DNA of 39,508 nucleotides from Myxococcales bacterium (GTDB lineage Bacteria > Myxococcota_A > Polyangia > Polyangiales > Polyangiaceae): the NCBI GenBank assembly GCA_013297655.1, contig JAAFHV010000023.1, positions 6,040 through 45,547 of the forward strand. The letters run 5' to 3'. Shown one piece after another: positions 1 to 10,200 of the stretch. The notes under the pieces are model-generated. The model searched no databases and was not told where the DNA came from. It worked only from the letters and a program-made list of their open reading frames with translations. Position numbers and translations under genes: made by a program. Position 1 is the first letter of the stretch, and every line of letters starts with the position of its first letter.

Positions 1-107
1 AGACGCCCAGAGCTCGAGCAACTCTCGCGAAGACCCCAGCGAAGAAAGCGGCACCGAAGAAGGCAGCACCGAAGAAGGCAGCACCGAAGAAGGCAGCGAA
101 GCGCTAG
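1..107 (+). CDS. C-terminal end of a lysine/alanine-rich, histone H1-like protein (partial)
   Basis: Only the last 34 codons are inside the window, in the frame whose codons start at position 3, ending at TAG 105-107. The visible tail is a run of KKAAP-type pentapeptides (three near-perfect copies encoded by a 15-base unit between about 42 and 98) closing with AAKR. Tails of this kind are known from bacterial histone H1-like and AlgP-like DNA-binding proteins, where the positive charge binds DNA. The folded part of the protein lies left of the window, so the specific function cannot be stated. It converges on the lipoprotein gene that ends at 159. Confidence 0.7.
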   Translation, partial: TPRARATLAKTPAKKAAPKKAAPKKAAPKKAAKR

Positions 108-117
108 CTGCGCACAC

Positions 118-140
118 GGCCGGCGCCACGAGGGCCGGCG
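118..140. terminator. GC-rich hairpin between convergent genes
   Basis: The self-complementary hexamer GCCGGC occurs at 119-124 and again at 134-139, separated by 9 bases, so it can form a 6-bp stem. It lies between the stop codon at 105-107 on the plus strand and the stop at 159-161 on the minus strand, where a bidirectional terminator would be expected. No T tract follows on either strand, so the call is weak. Confidence 0.25.
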
Positions 141-158
141 ACTCCAGTGTCGCGTCGT

Positions 159-662
159 TCATCGACTCGCGGGTGCCGGCTCTCCCTTCACGTCGACCCG
201 CACCTGCCACACGTCCACGTTCGCGAACGTCCCCGGGGCGAGCCTCACGTTACGCTCGGCCTTGGCGCCTGGCTCGAGGATGAAGTCGGCGTCCACGGCA
301 GTCGATTGCCCATCATGGGTAAACCGATACCCCGACACGTGATAGCCACTCTGCGCGCTCGTATTCTCAATCTCCACGTGGAGGAGCGTCCACGGAATGC
401 TCTCCGGTGTCTCCGTTCGCACGAGCACCCTCGCCGCGGGCGCGGGCGCGACGACGCGACTCGGCTGCGACTCCCCCGTGAAGTCGCGCGGTCGGCGTTC
501 GAGCTCGCACTCCCCCCGCGTGCGCGGATACGCGGCCCCGGGGCACATGATTTTGTCGTCGCACCCGGCGCCCAAGAGGGCGAGCAGGAGGCACACCCCC
601 CGCGCCCGAGCACCCGTGCTCCCCTCACCGCCCCTGCGCTTCACGCTCTCGTTCGTCGTCAT
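159..662 (-). CDS. Putative lipoprotein of unknown function
   Basis: A 167-residue protein. The ATG at 662 was chosen over the longer open frame because an AAGGA ribosome-binding sequence sits just upstream and a secretion signal begins there. The N-terminus is basic (VKRR), followed by a hydrophobic stretch and an LGAGC box with the cysteine near residue 34; the -3 position is Gly, less usual than Leu. The mature part has further Cys residues, then a C-terminal half that reads like an all-beta domain (LLHVEIENTSAQSGYHVSGY; VWQVRVDVKG), similar in style to secreted Ig-like modules. It is probably exported and membrane-anchored. It is transcribed away from the kinase gene, with about 200 bases between them. 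No specific function is recognised. Confidence 0.75.
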   Translation of the reverse strand: MTTNESVKRRGGEGSTGARARGVCLLLALLGAGCDDKIMCPGAAYPRTRGECELERRPRDFTGESQPSRVVAPAPAARVLVRTETPESIPWTLLHVEIENTSAQSGYHVSGYRFTHDGQSTAVDADFILEPGAKAERNVRLAPGTFANVDVWQVRVDVKGEPAPASR

Positions 663-862
663 GGCGATTCCTTGGCCTAGAGCGGGTGGTCGGTCGAAAC
701 GGCCGAACGCACGAGACCTTACGCCCGAAGAGGCCCGCCCCCCCGCTTCGAGCGCACCCCATTCGCCTCTTTCGTCTCCACCCGCGAAGCCGTAACTCCC
801 CGCAGCTCCCCGAAGATCCGGCCGCGAATCGCCGGGCGCGCGCGACCACCGCACGCGCCGCG

Positions 863-3800
863 ATGCCGGCTCGGCGGCGACGAATTGTTGGTACCCTCGT
901 CCCCACGGTGTCGTCCCCCTTGCCCTACGACGAGGTCGGCCACTACCGCGTCCTGCGCCCGCTCGGGCACGGCGCGATGGGCACCGTGCTCCTCGCCCGC
1001 GACACGCGGCTCGGACGTCTCGTCGCGCTGAAGGTCATCTCCTCCACCCTCCTCGACGCCGACGACGACGCGCGCGCGCGCTTCGACGTGGAGGCGCGGA
1101 CGACCGCGAGCCTCTCGCACCCGAACGTGGTCACCCTCTACGACGTGGGCGAGCACGAGGGCCACCCGTGGGTCGCGCTCGAATACGTGGAGGGGTCCAC
1201 CCTCTCCGAGCGCATGCGCCACGATTGGCCGAGTGTGTCCGAGTCGGTGCGTATCGCCCTCGCCCTCGCCCGCGCGATCGAAGCTGCCCACGCCGCGGGC
1301 ATCGTTCATCGTGATCTCAAGCCCGCGAACGTGATCCTCGGCAAAGACGGCCGCCCCCGCGTCGTCGATTTTGGCATCGCGCGCTTCGTCGGAAAAACCG
1401 CGGAGCGATCGTCGCTCGGCCCCGACGGCGACGGCTCCGTCGAGATCGCGGGCACTCCCACGTACATGGCGCCCGAGCAGTGGCAAGGCAGCGACGAGCC
1501 TGCGACCGACGTGTGGGCGGTCGGCCTCGTGCTGCGCGAGCTCCTCACGAAGTCACACCCGTTCCGAGGCTTCGAGGCGATGCGCATCATGGCCACGCTC
1601 CTCGATCCTTTGCCCTTCGAGACCCCTCCCGAGCTCGTCGAGGCCGCCCCGGACGTCGCGCCGATCGTGATGCGCTGTCTGGCGAAGGACCCCAAGCTCC
1701 GCCCCACCGCCGCGGAGCTCGTCGCCGATCTCGAAGCGCTCGAGGGGAGGCAACGCCGCGGTCGCTCGAGCGAGAACCCGTTCCGCGGCCTCCTCGCCTT
1801 CTCCGAGCGCCACTCGCAGCACTTTTTCGGACGGAGCGCGGAGGTCGACGCGTTCGTGGAGCGGCTTCGCGACCGCGCCGCGCTCGTCGTCGTCGGCACC
1901 TCCGGCGCGGGAAAAAGCTCGTTTCTCTTCGCCGGCGTGATCCCGCGCCTCCGTGAGAGCGGGCCCTACCACGTCGTCGTGGTGAGGCCGCAAGCGCACC
2001 CTCTCCGCGCGCTCGCCGAGGCCGTCGTCGAGGGCGTCTCGCAGGTAAAGAGCAGCTCCGGAGAAGACACCGTCGTCGACGTGCCCGCCCCGCGCGTCGC
2101 GCCACCTTGGTCGGCCGACGAGCTCGAAGAGCGCCTCGCCGCCCACCCCGAGCTCCTCGCGGTGGTGCTCGCCGACATGGCGAACAAAGCCGGCGAGCGG
2201 GTGCTCCTCGTCGTCGACCAGCTCGAAGAGATTTGCACGATGGGCGCGAGCGACGACGAAGCGCGCGCGTTCGTAGCTGCCCTCGGCGCCGCCGGCGCAC
2301 AAGCGAGCGAGCCTGTTCGTGTCGTCATGACGGTGCGCGACGATTTCCTCTCTCGCATTCCATGGGGCGAGCGCGGCCGCGCGATGCTCGCGGGCGTCGT
2401 GCTGCTCTCCGCGCCCGAGCCGGAGCAGCTCCGCGAGATCGTGGGCGCGCCGCTCGCGCAGACAGGCCACGCGTTCGACGATCCGCTCCTCCTCGACGAG
2501 ATGATCGCGGCGGTGCGCGGCGAGTCGGCGTGCCTTCCGCTCCTTCAATTCACGATGAGCCTTCTTTGGATACGACGCCACGAGCGAAGTCGCCTCCTCC
2601 TGCGCGACGTCTACGACGCGATGGGCGGCGTGGGTGGCGCCCTCGCGTCGCACGCGGAGAGTGTGCTCGCCGCGCTCGAGCCTGCCCAGGTCGACCTATG
2701 CCGACAGCTCTTCCTCCGCCTGGTCACCACCGACGGGACACGAAAGACCACCTCGCGCGCCGAGCTCGTGCACGGCCTCCAAGAAGCCGAAGCGCTCGTC
2801 GATCGGCTGCTCGAGGCGCGTCTTTTGTCGCAGCCGCGCGGCGACGAAGGCCGCGTCGAGCTCGCCCACGAGTCGCTCACGCGGGTGTGGCGTAGGCTCG
2901 CGCGGTGGATCGAAGAGGGCCACGAGGACGTCGCGCTCGCGAACGATCTCGCCGCCGCCGCCGAGCGATGGGAGCGGCGCGGAAGACGCGACGACGAGCT
3001 CTGGCAGGGCGACCCCCTCCGCGACGCGCGCCGCCTCGTCGCGCGCGGATCGGTCCGCCTCGGGCCCGTCGCGCACGCGCTCGTGGAGGGCTCCGTCGCG
3101 CGCGAACGCGTGCTCCTCGGCCGCCGGCGCGCGCTACGCGTCCTGCTCTTCGGCGCCGCGATCGTCACCGCGGTCACGTCGACGGTCGCGGCGTGGGCGC
3201 TCCACGAGCGACAGAAGAGCGCCACGGTCGCCGCCCACGCCGCCGAGAGTGATCGCGCGGTCCTCCTCGAAGAGCGCGCCCTCGCGAGCTACGCCGGCGG
3301 CGACGTACACGCCGCTCGCGCGCAGCTACGCACCGCGATCGCCCTCCGCGACTCGCTCGCCCTCCGCAACCTCGCGCGGCGCCTGGAGGCCGATCCATCG
3401 GCGTTTTACCTCTCCGATCCTTCCACGATGTACGACGCGAAGGTGCTCCCCGGCGGCGCCACGATCGCGGTCGCGAGCCAAAGCGGCGCGGTAGAGATCG
3501 TCGACGCGACGACCCTCGAGCGACGCTCGCTCCTCGGGCACGGCGACCAAGTGCTCGGCGTTGCCCTCACCGAGGACGGCTCCCTCGTGACCGCGAGCTG
3601 GAACGGCGAGGTCCGTCGTTGGGCGCGTGGGAGCGACACGAGCCGCGTCGTCGCGAAGCGTCGCTCGGTCTACGGCATCGCCGCGCGAGGCACTCTCGTC
3701 GCCGCGACCTACGACGGCGGCGTGCTCCTCCTCGAAGGCAACGACGACGTCCGCGAGGTCACGCTCGCGGTCACCCGGCCGATGGGCGTCACCCTCTCGC

Positions 3801-5596
3801 GCGACGCTACCAAGGTGTACGTCGGCGGCTCCGACGGTCGGCTCATCGAGGTCGACGTCGCGGCCCGCACCGCCGTGCGCGCGTCCGAGGGTGGCGCGGC
3901 GGTCCAGCGCATCGTCGAAGATCCCGTGCGTGGCCGCGTGTTTGCGACCCGCGCCGACGGCACGCTCACCATGTACGACAAAAGCGATCTCACGCGTCGT
4001 TGGCAAACGGCGGCCCACGCGGGCGAGGCACGCGGCGTCACCGTGCTCGCCGACGGACGCGTCGTCACCGGAGGCAGCGATCGTCGCATCGTGGTGTGGG
4101 ATCCCGAGCGCCAAACGCGCGTCGGCGAGCTCCCCGCGCGGCTCGGGGTGGTCACGAGCCTCGCGCTGTCGGACGACGGCGAGCTCCTCGTCGCGGCCGG
4201 CACGTCCGGGATCGAGGGGCTCCGCGTCTCGCGTGTGGCGGAGGTGCAGGCCGCGCGCGCGCACGTCGATCCGGTCGTGCATCTCCAGTTCTCGGACGAC
4301 GGCGGCGCGCTCGCGAGCGCCTCCACGAAGAGCGTCGTCGTGTGGGACGTGGCGAAGGGGGCGCCCACTGTCACGGTGCCGCGCGAGGATCGGCGCGGCC
4401 GCGACATCGCGTTCGATCGCGCGCGCGGCATGCTCTACGTAACCGACGAGCGCGGCGGGATCGCGATCTACTCACTCCCGGGCGGACGCCTCACCGGCAC
4501 CTTCGGGTCCGAGCCCACGAGCCCGTTCTCGCTCGCCTACGATCCGGCCCACGATCGCATCGCGGTCGGCACCACCGACGGCCGCGTGCTCGTCTACCGT
4601 GTCTCGTCGCGCGCGAAGCTGTCTGCAGTGCAGCACCACACCCGCGGCGTACGCGGCGTCGCGTTCTCCCCCGACGGGGCGGCGGTCTACTCCGCCGGCA
4701 TGGACGGCAAGCTCGTCTCCGTCGACGTCGCGAGTGGGAAAATCAAGACCATCATCGATGGCAAGCACGAGCTCTACGGCCTCGCGATCGACGCACGCGG
4801 CGCGCGCATCGTGGTCACCTCGCTCGACGGCGCCGCCTTCGTGGTCGACCCGGGCACGGGCGCAGTCCGCGATCTCGGCACCTTCCCCGGTCGGCTCTAC
4901 CGGCCGGCGATCTCGCCGGACGGCGCGCGGGTCGCGCTCCCCTGCTCGGACGGCAAGGCCTACCTCGTCGAAGTGGAAGGCGGAGCGCGGAGCCCCCTCG
5001 TGGGCCATCGCGCAGAGGTGAACGTCGCCGCGTTCTCACCGGACGGCGCTCTCCTCGCGACCGGCAGCGACGATCGCACCGTGCGCGTGTTCGATGTCGC
5101 GACGCATTCGCCACGTTGGGGATCGGGAGCGGCGAAGAGCGATCACGAGCTCACGACCGATCCCGCCGCGACGCGCACGTTGCCGCTCGCGGACGGCTCG
5201 CTCACGGCGGCGAAGAGCGGGCGCGTGGAGCTCCATCGCGGCGCCGAGATCCGCGTCCTCCGCGGCACTCCTGCCCATCCGCTCCTCCTCGCGATCGACG
5301 CGGGCACGTCGCTCGTGGCGCTCGGCTTCGAAGACGGTTCGTTCGGCCTTTGGGACACCACGACCGGCGCCGTCCTCGAGCGAGGCGATCTCCACGGCCC
5401 GATCGTGGCGCTCCGTCCCAGCGCGGGAGGTGTCGAGGTGAAGAGCGAGCTCGGGGGCGTCGCGCTCCTCGCCACTCGCGTCTTCGCGGAAGACTACTGC
5501 ACCTTCGCCCGCGGCGTATGGCGCGCCATCCCTTTCGAGTGGCGCGACGGCAAAGTCGCGGCCGCCGGTGAGCCGGGGGCGTGCGTGCCTCCGTGA
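863..5596 (+). CDS. Ser/Thr protein kinase fused to a STAND ATPase and WD40 repeats
   Basis: About 1,577 residues. The kinase domain starts near residue 28 (LGHGAMG glycine loop), with HRDLKPAN near 149, DFG at about 169-171 and an APE motif (MAPEQW), so all catalytic residues are present. A second domain opens with the NPFRGL...FFGR signature of nSTAND ATPases, with a P-loop GTSGAGKSS near 345-353 and a Walker B LLVVDQLEE near 448-456. One hydrophobic segment near 758-782 probably crosses the membrane. The remainder (about 830-1570) is a series of WD40-like repeats (SPDGA, GSDDRTVRVFD). The architecture suggests a membrane-tethered receptor kinase whose WD40 propellers bind ligands or partners and whose STAND module acts as a switch; this is inference. 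Start choice is uncertain: ATG 863 has no clear ribosome-binding site, and GTG 908 is an alternative since codon use looks atypical before it. Confidence 0.93.
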   Translation: MPARRRRIVGTLVPTVSSPLPYDEVGHYRVLRPLGHGAMGTVLLARDTRLGRLVALKVISSTLLDADDDARARFDVEARTTASLSHPNVVTLYDVGEHEGHPWVALEYVEGSTLSERMRHDWPSVSESVRIALALARAIEAAHAAGIVHRDLKPANVILGKDGRPRVVDFGIARFVGKTAERSSLGPDGDGSVEIAGTPTYMAPEQWQGSDEPATDVWAVGLVLRELLTKSHPFRGFEAMRIMATLLDPLPFETPPELVEAAPDVAPIVMRCLAKDPKLRPTAAELVADLEALEGRQRRGRSSENPFRGLLAFSERHSQHFFGRSAEVDAFVERLRDRAALVVVGTSGAGKSSFLFAGVIPRLRESGPYHVVVVRPQAHPLRALAEAVVEGVSQVKSSSGEDTVVDVPAPRVAPPWSADELEERLAAHPELLAVVLADMANKAGERVLLVVDQLEEICTMGASDDEARAFVAALGAAGAQASEPVRVVMTVRDDFLSRIPWGERGRAMLAGVVLLSAPEPEQLREIVGAPLAQTGHAFDDPLLLDEMIAAVRGESACLPLLQFTMSLLWIRRHERSRLLLRDVYDAMGGVGGALASHAESVLAALEPAQVDLCRQLFLRLVTTDGTRKTTSRAELVHGLQEAEALVDRLLEARLLSQPRGDEGRVELAHESLTRVWRRLARWIEEGHEDVALANDLAAAAERWERRGRRDDELWQGDPLRDARRLVARGSVRLGPVAHALVEGSVARERVLLGRRRALRVLLFGAAIVTAVTSTVAAWALHERQKSATVAAHAAESDRAVLLEERALASYAGGDVHAARAQLRTAIALRDSLALRNLARRLEADPSAFYLSDPSTMYDAKVLPGGATIAVASQSGAVEIVDATTLERRSLLGHGDQVLGVALTEDGSLVTASWNGEVRRWARGSDTSRVVAKRRSVYGIAARGTLVAATYDGGVLLLEGNDDVREVTLAVTRPMGVTLSRDATKVYVGGSDGRLIEVDVAARTAVRASEGGAAVQRIVEDPVRGRVFATRADGTLTMYDKSDLTRRWQTAAHAGEARGVTVLADGRVVTGGSDRRIVVWDPERQTRVGELPARLGVVTSLALSDDGELLVAAGTSGIEGLRVSRVAEVQAARAHVDPVVHLQFSDDGGALASASTKSVVVWDVAKGAPTVTVPREDRRGRDIAFDRARGMLYVTDERGGIAIYSLPGGRLTGTFGSEPTSPFSLAYDPAHDRIAVGTTDGRVLVYRVSSRAKLSAVQHHTRGVRGVAFSPDGAAVYSAGMDGKLVSVDVASGKIKTIIDGKHELYGLAIDARGARIVVTSLDGAAFVVDPGTGAVRDLGTFPGRLYRPAISPDGARVALPCSDGKAYLVEVEGGARSPLVGHRAEVNVAAFSPDGALLATGSDDRTVRVFDVATHSPRWGSGAAKSDHELTTDPAATRTLPLADGSLTAAKSGRVELHRGAEIRVLRGTPAHPLLLAIDAGTSLVALGFEDGSFGLWDTTTGAVLERGDLHGPIVALRPSAGGVEVKSELGGVALLATRVFAEDYCTFARGVWRAIPFEWRDGKVAAAGEPGACVPP

Positions 5597-5646
5597 GCCC
5601 TCGCGAGTCTTGCGAAGTAGCGATCGATTCCAGTACGAATCGGGCA

Positions 5647-6306
5647 ATGTCGCTCGCGCTCTACGGTCACCCGTTCTCCTCCTACACGCAAAAGGTGCTC
5701 GTCGCGCTCTACGAGAACGGCACTCCGTTCGAGTTTCGTACCTTCGGCGAGGAGACGCCCGAGCACGTCGCCGAGTGGCTGCGTCGATGGCCTCTACGCA
5801 AGTTCCCTCTCCTGCTGGACGGCGACCGCGACGTCGTCGAAGCGAGCATCATCCTCGAGTACCTCGCGCTCGCTCATCCGGGCCCGCTCCGCCTCCTCCC
5901 CGCCGATCCGCACGCCGCCCTCGAGGTACGCTTCCTCGACCGCTTCTTCGATCTGCACGTCATGGACCCCATGCAGCTCGCGGTCAGCACCAAGCTCGGC
6001 CACGTCCCCGGCAAGCCCGAAGAAGGTCTCTCGGTCGCGAAAGAGCGGCTCGAGCGCGCCTACGCGTGGCTCGAGGCGCGCCTCGCCGGGAAGACGTGGG
6101 CGGCGGGCGAAGACTTCACGATGGCCGACTGCGCGGCGGCCCCCTCCCTCTTTTACGCGGATTGGACGCACCGAATCTCCGAGGATTTCCCGCTTCTACG
6201 CGCCTACCGCGCCCGCCTCCTCGCGCGACCCTCGTTCGCGCGCGCGGTCGACGAAGCACGTCCTTACCGCAAAAACTTCCCCCTCGGCGCGCCCGACCGC
6301 GACTGA
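5647..6306 (+). CDS. Glutathione S-transferase family protein
   Basis: A 219-residue protein, the usual length for a cytosolic GST. The N-terminal thioredoxin-fold domain begins at once with LYGHPFSSYTQKVLVALYE, where the Ser/Tyr pair near residues 10-12 is the likely thiol-activating site, and it contains the glutathione gamma-glutamyl-binding region VEASIILEYL (about 59-68). The C-terminal half is the all-helical GST domain with the DFTMADCAAAPSLFY helix, typical of the family. The start at ATG 5647 places the domain at the N-terminus; a longer open frame upstream has no family similarity. The gene lies 50 bases after the kinase gene on the same strand, so co-transcription is possible. The substrate cannot be deduced. 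Confidence 0.9.
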   Translation: MSLALYGHPFSSYTQKVLVALYENGTPFEFRTFGEETPEHVAEWLRRWPLRKFPLLLDGDRDVVEASIILEYLALAHPGPLRLLPADPHAALEVRFLDRFFDLHVMDPMQLAVSTKLGHVPGKPEEGLSVAKERLERAYAWLEARLAGKTWAAGEDFTMADCAAAPSLFYADWTHRISEDFPLLRAYRARLLARPSFARAVDEARPYRKNFPLGAPDRD

Positions 6307-6406
6307 GAGCGCGCGACGCGCACGAGGCAACGGCGTCGAGCGATCCGACCGCGAAGACCGAATCGCGGCCTCGTCCCACCTCGGACGTCCGCGCCCTCCT
6401 CGCGGC

Positions 6407-6453
6407 AACCACCGTTCACAGTGGTTGAACCAGTTAGCCAATTCGACCAAATT
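6407..6453 (+). promoter_or_regulatory. AT-richer inverted repeats with a possible promoter before the outer-membrane lipoprotein gene
   Basis: AACCAC at 6407-6412 and GTGGTT at 6421-6426 form an inverted repeat; GTTCA at 6414-6418 and TGAAC at 6426-6430 form a second, overlapping one. TTGAAC at 6425-6430 resembles a -35 box, with CAAATT 17 bases later (6448-6453) as a poor -10. The stretch is AT-richer than its surroundings and sits about 65 bases before the start codon at 6518. It could be an operator overlapping a promoter, or the hairpin could end the upstream transcript. Confidence 0.3.
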
Positions 6454-6517
6454 CCCACGGTTCGACGCGCGGGTCCTGCGATCGTCGGCGCGGCACGCGC
6501 CGTGCTCAGGGGGGAGC

Positions 6518-7267
6518 ATGACTAACCCTTCCTTCTTTGGTCTCTCTCTCTCGTGCATCGGTCCGGCCGCGAGCCGTACGGCCCTCCTGTTCGGTGGCGC
6601 GCTGCTCGTCGCGACGAGCACGGGCTGCAGCAACACCGTCTATTCACCGCCCGCGCGCATGCTCCCTCTCGAGACGGCGGCGACCCTTCATCGCGGCGAC
6701 ATCGGCGTCCAAGCCGAGGGCGGGCCGAGCGGCGCCGTGCTCGGATTCGGCGCGTTCTCCGGCACTGCGCGGGTGCGGCGCGGAATGACCGATAAGCTCG
6801 ACGCCAGCCTCGAAGGATCCGTCGTCCGCTTTACGGGCAACGCCGCCACCGACGTCAACAAGACCATCATCGCCTCCCGCATCGGCGCGAAGTACCGACT
6901 CCACGAATTCGTCGCCGTCACCGGCGGGGTCGGCGGTGGCGGCTCCGCTGGGGGCGGCTTCGTGAGCCCCGACCTCGGCGTGATCGTCGCCGCAGAGAAC
7001 CCTTACGTCGTCCCGTTCGTCTCGTTTCGTGGGAGCGTGAGCCAGCCCATCGGCGCAAAGGCGGTCGACGTGACCGCGCGCGGCGACGCCCCGGGGACCG
7101 ACATCGGTATCCCCCGAACCACCTGGCTCGCGAATGGCACGCTGGGCCTGCGCGTCCCGATCGGAAAATGGTCCATCCTCGGCGGCGTCGGCGTGAGCCA
7201 GCTCGCGGATGCCCACGATGGCCAGCGCTTCGTGTCCGCCGCGGGTGGCGTCGAAGCCGTCTTCTGA
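6518..7267 (+). CDS. Putative outer-membrane beta-barrel-like lipoprotein
   Basis: A 249-residue protein starting at ATG 6518, which is preceded by a strong GGGGGAG ribosome-binding site; the longer frame from 6425 is rejected for that reason. A signal peptide ends in ATSTGC, a good lipobox with Cys near residue 38. The mature protein is Gly-rich with alternating polar and hydrophobic stretches (ASLEGSVVRFTGN, GAKYRLHEFVAVTGGVGGGG, LGLRVPIGKWSILGGVGV) and ends in a hydrophobic residue followed by Phe (EAVF), as outer-membrane barrels do. A lipid-anchored or barrel-type envelope protein is the best reading. No named family is recognised. Its stop is only 14 bases from the convergent DUF4132 gene. 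Confidence 0.75.
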   Translation: MTNPSFFGLSLSCIGPAASRTALLFGGALLVATSTGCSNTVYSPPARMLPLETAATLHRGDIGVQAEGGPSGAVLGFGAFSGTARVRRGMTDKLDASLEGSVVRFTGNAATDVNKTIIASRIGAKYRLHEFVAVTGGVGGGGSAGGGFVSPDLGVIVAAENPYVVPFVSFRGSVSQPIGAKAVDVTARGDAPGTDIGIPRTTWLANGTLGLRVPIGKWSILGGVGVSQLADAHDGQRFVSAAGGVEAVF

Positions 7268-7281
7268 CACCTTCCTCGGGA

Positions 7282-10200
7282 TCAGCGCGGACGCGTCAGC
7301 GCGAGCTCCACGTCGTGCACGGTCTCCGCGCCATCCACCGGATCGATCGTATCCAATCGATCGCCGTCGTCGTCCACGAACGTAAGCGTCGCGATCCGGC
7401 TCCGCGGCGGGCTCCACGTGCCCTTCGGGAGAGTCGCCTCGAGCACCAGCCGCGCGCGGCCGCGGCCTCCCCTCGCGAGCGCCCGCGAGTAGGCGTCGTG
7501 ATCTCTCCGGAAGCCACGCTTCACGAGGTCCGTCTGCACGTCGTGGAGCCGGAGGACGAACCCCGGCGGCGGCTCCACGATAACCTCTTTCGCGCCCGGA
7601 TCGAGCGGCCGAAGCGCCCGCGCGAGCTGCTCGAACGGCTGCACCAGCTCGTAGTCGCCGAGCAAGGTCGCGAACGCGTGGGTCGCCTCTTCACCGAGCT
7701 CGATCGGGTGCGCGACGCCGACTCTCGCGTCCGCCTCGAGCGTGAAGGCGGCGTCCCGCGCATCGGCGAGGGTGCTGTCCTCCGCGACACGAAACGGTGT
7801 CGAGCCCGCCCCCGAGCGCGCGACGAAGATCACGCCGTGGGCGAGGTGGCGCGCGAGCGGGTGGTGCACCCAGGTCGCAAAAAACGCCTCCCGCGACCAC
7901 GTGCGTCCTCGCACCATCGCGGCCTCGAGCGCCTCGATCCGGCGCCACGCGACGGTGGCGACGTCTTCTTTCAGGCTGTCCCACCGTCGCTTCGCGAGCG
8001 CCACCTTCTCCGGATCGTCGGTCTTGCGCTTCGGGGGCAGCGCACGCGCGCGAGCACCGTCCTCGGTGAGCACGAAGGGCGCGAGCTGCGCGTCGAAGCC
8101 CACCCGCAGCGTGCGACTGCCATAATCGAGATCGAGCCCGCCAGCCTCGTCCACGTCGAGGGTCGGCACGAGCGCGTCGTCGAGCACGTCCTTCGAGACG
8201 CCTCTGCGCATCGCGAGCTCGTGGAGCTTCTTCTCGGCCGCCTCTGCCCCCCACGCGTAGGCCTTCTCCTTCCGCCGAAACACCAGGGTCGCGAGCTCCA
8301 TCGCGGCTTCGTCGGTGCCAATCGTGACGAGCACGTCGAGGATCGCGGAGTCACGAATCGCGGGCGTCGTCCGGCGCACGATCTCCTCGTCCGCGAAGTG
8401 GGCAATCGACCATAACATCCAATCGTCGCGTTTCTTCCTCCCCGCCTCTTCCCACGCCTTCGCGACAGCCCACGCGAGCTCTCCCAGGCTCCGCGGATCG
8501 CAGGCCTCGCGGACGTCGACGAGGCCGACATACGACGGCTCGTGCGCCGAAAACGCGAGCATCGCGCCGACTCGTTCGATCGCCTCGGTCGCGAGCGGGG
8601 CGCCTGCCTTCGTCACGAGCGACAACGTCTCGGCGCGAAACGACGGCGGCAGCTTGGGCGCCTTCTTCGGGCAGCGCCAGCGTGGATCGAACGCGAGGAT
8701 CTCGTCGACCGCGGCGCGGGTCTCGTCTCCATATTCGGCCGCGATTTTCCGCCCGAGGGCCTCGTGGGCGCGCGAGAGCCGCGTCAAGTCGTGGAGCGCT
8801 CGCTCGGCGTCGTCACGCGCGGCCAGGTCCCCACCGCCGCCGACCGCGAGCGGGATGAGCCCTACGAACGCAGCCTCGGGATGACGCCGAAACCATCGCC
8901 ACGCGACATCCCCTCTCGGGGCCGGGGCATCACGCAGGCGGAGCATCGTCGCGGCCGCACGTGGCGAGTCGATGCCCTCCGCGAGCAGCGCGGAGAGAAA
9001 CCCAAAATGCGTCGACGTCGCGAAGGTGGAGTCGAGCCAACGCACGAGCCCCGGCAGCACCTGCACGCCAAACTCGGCCGCCATCGTGAGCTCGAGCTGG
9101 TAGGGCGCCATGACGACGTTCGGAGTGCCCTCGTTGTAGTGCCGAATCACGAGATCGTCCGGCACCGTCGCTTGGTCCTCCACGAAGCCCGGGACCGACT
9201 CCCCCGCCGCCACGCGCGCCTCCCACGCCGCGCGCTCCTCGTCCGTCATCGCGCGCTGGCCGCGCGAGCGCCGATACCAAGCGAACGCGTCGTCGATCGT
9301 GATCCGCTCCGGGCGCGTGAGCAAAGACAGCCCCTTCACCACGTGCGGTGTCCGCGCCGGACGCGCGCTCTTCTTCGCTTCCCACGGCGGCCGCACGAGC
9401 ACCCACGGCAGATCGGCGACGGCTTCGTTCGTCGCGCGCGCGCCCTTCGCGGGCGGGCCCTCGCCGGCCGACACGACCTCGCGCGAGGTTTCGAGCAGCT
9501 TCGTCGCGCGCGCCAAAAGATCCGCCGCGAGCGCGCCGGGGCGGCCTTTTTTCGCCGCGACGGGCCCGAGCGCGGCGGCCGCGAGCGCGGGATGATCGAG
9601 GAAATAACCGACCGCCACCTCGCGCATTTCGGACTTCGCGATGTTGTCGGCGAGCACCTTCGCGACGTCCGCGCGGACGAAGACCGAGAGCGCAGAGGCC
9701 ACGTAGCCGAGCTCGTGGCGCACCGTCGACTCGGCCGCGATCCGGAAGAGCGAGGGGAGCGCCCGCTCGCCCAACGCGGCCACGAAATCCTCGAGATGGA
9801 TCGCCCCCGACCGCCGCGCGAGCACCGCCTCGGCGAGGTCCGGATCGGTGAGGCTCGCGAGCAAGAGCTCGGCCGGCACGTAGGTCGAGGCCGGCGCGGC
9901 GAGCACCTCCGAAGCGGCACGACGCGCGAGCTCGGGCACACCAAAGAATGCGTGCGCGAGCGTGATTTTCAGGCTGATCGTCGCGCTCTCGAAGCGTTCG
10001 AACGCGAGCGCCTCGCACGCCCGTCGCTCCGACTCGGGAACAAAGAGACACGCACGGCGCAGCGCCTCTGGCCACGCCGGCCTCGGTCGCGGTCCACGCG
10101 CAGGCAGGCTCGTGCCGCTCGCGGGGAGCAGCCCGTGCAGGCTCGTCGACGCGTCGAGCACGAGCCGTAGACCGAGCTCGCGCGCCACGATCTCGAAGAG

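Noticed and set aside
42..98. Short tandem repeats as a possible CRISPR array
   Set aside because: The 15-base units are contiguous without spacers and encode KKAAP in frame; they belong to a basic protein tail.
3619..5571. A 650-codon plus-strand open frame inside the kinase gene
   Set aside because: It is extremely Arg-rich, as expected for a shifted frame of GC-rich coding sequence; the WD40 repeats are read in the main frame.
7168..10170. Long plus-strand open frames opposite the DUF4132 gene
   Set aside because: They are Arg/His-rich antisense readings with no domain motif; the minus frame carries the DUF4132 signature.
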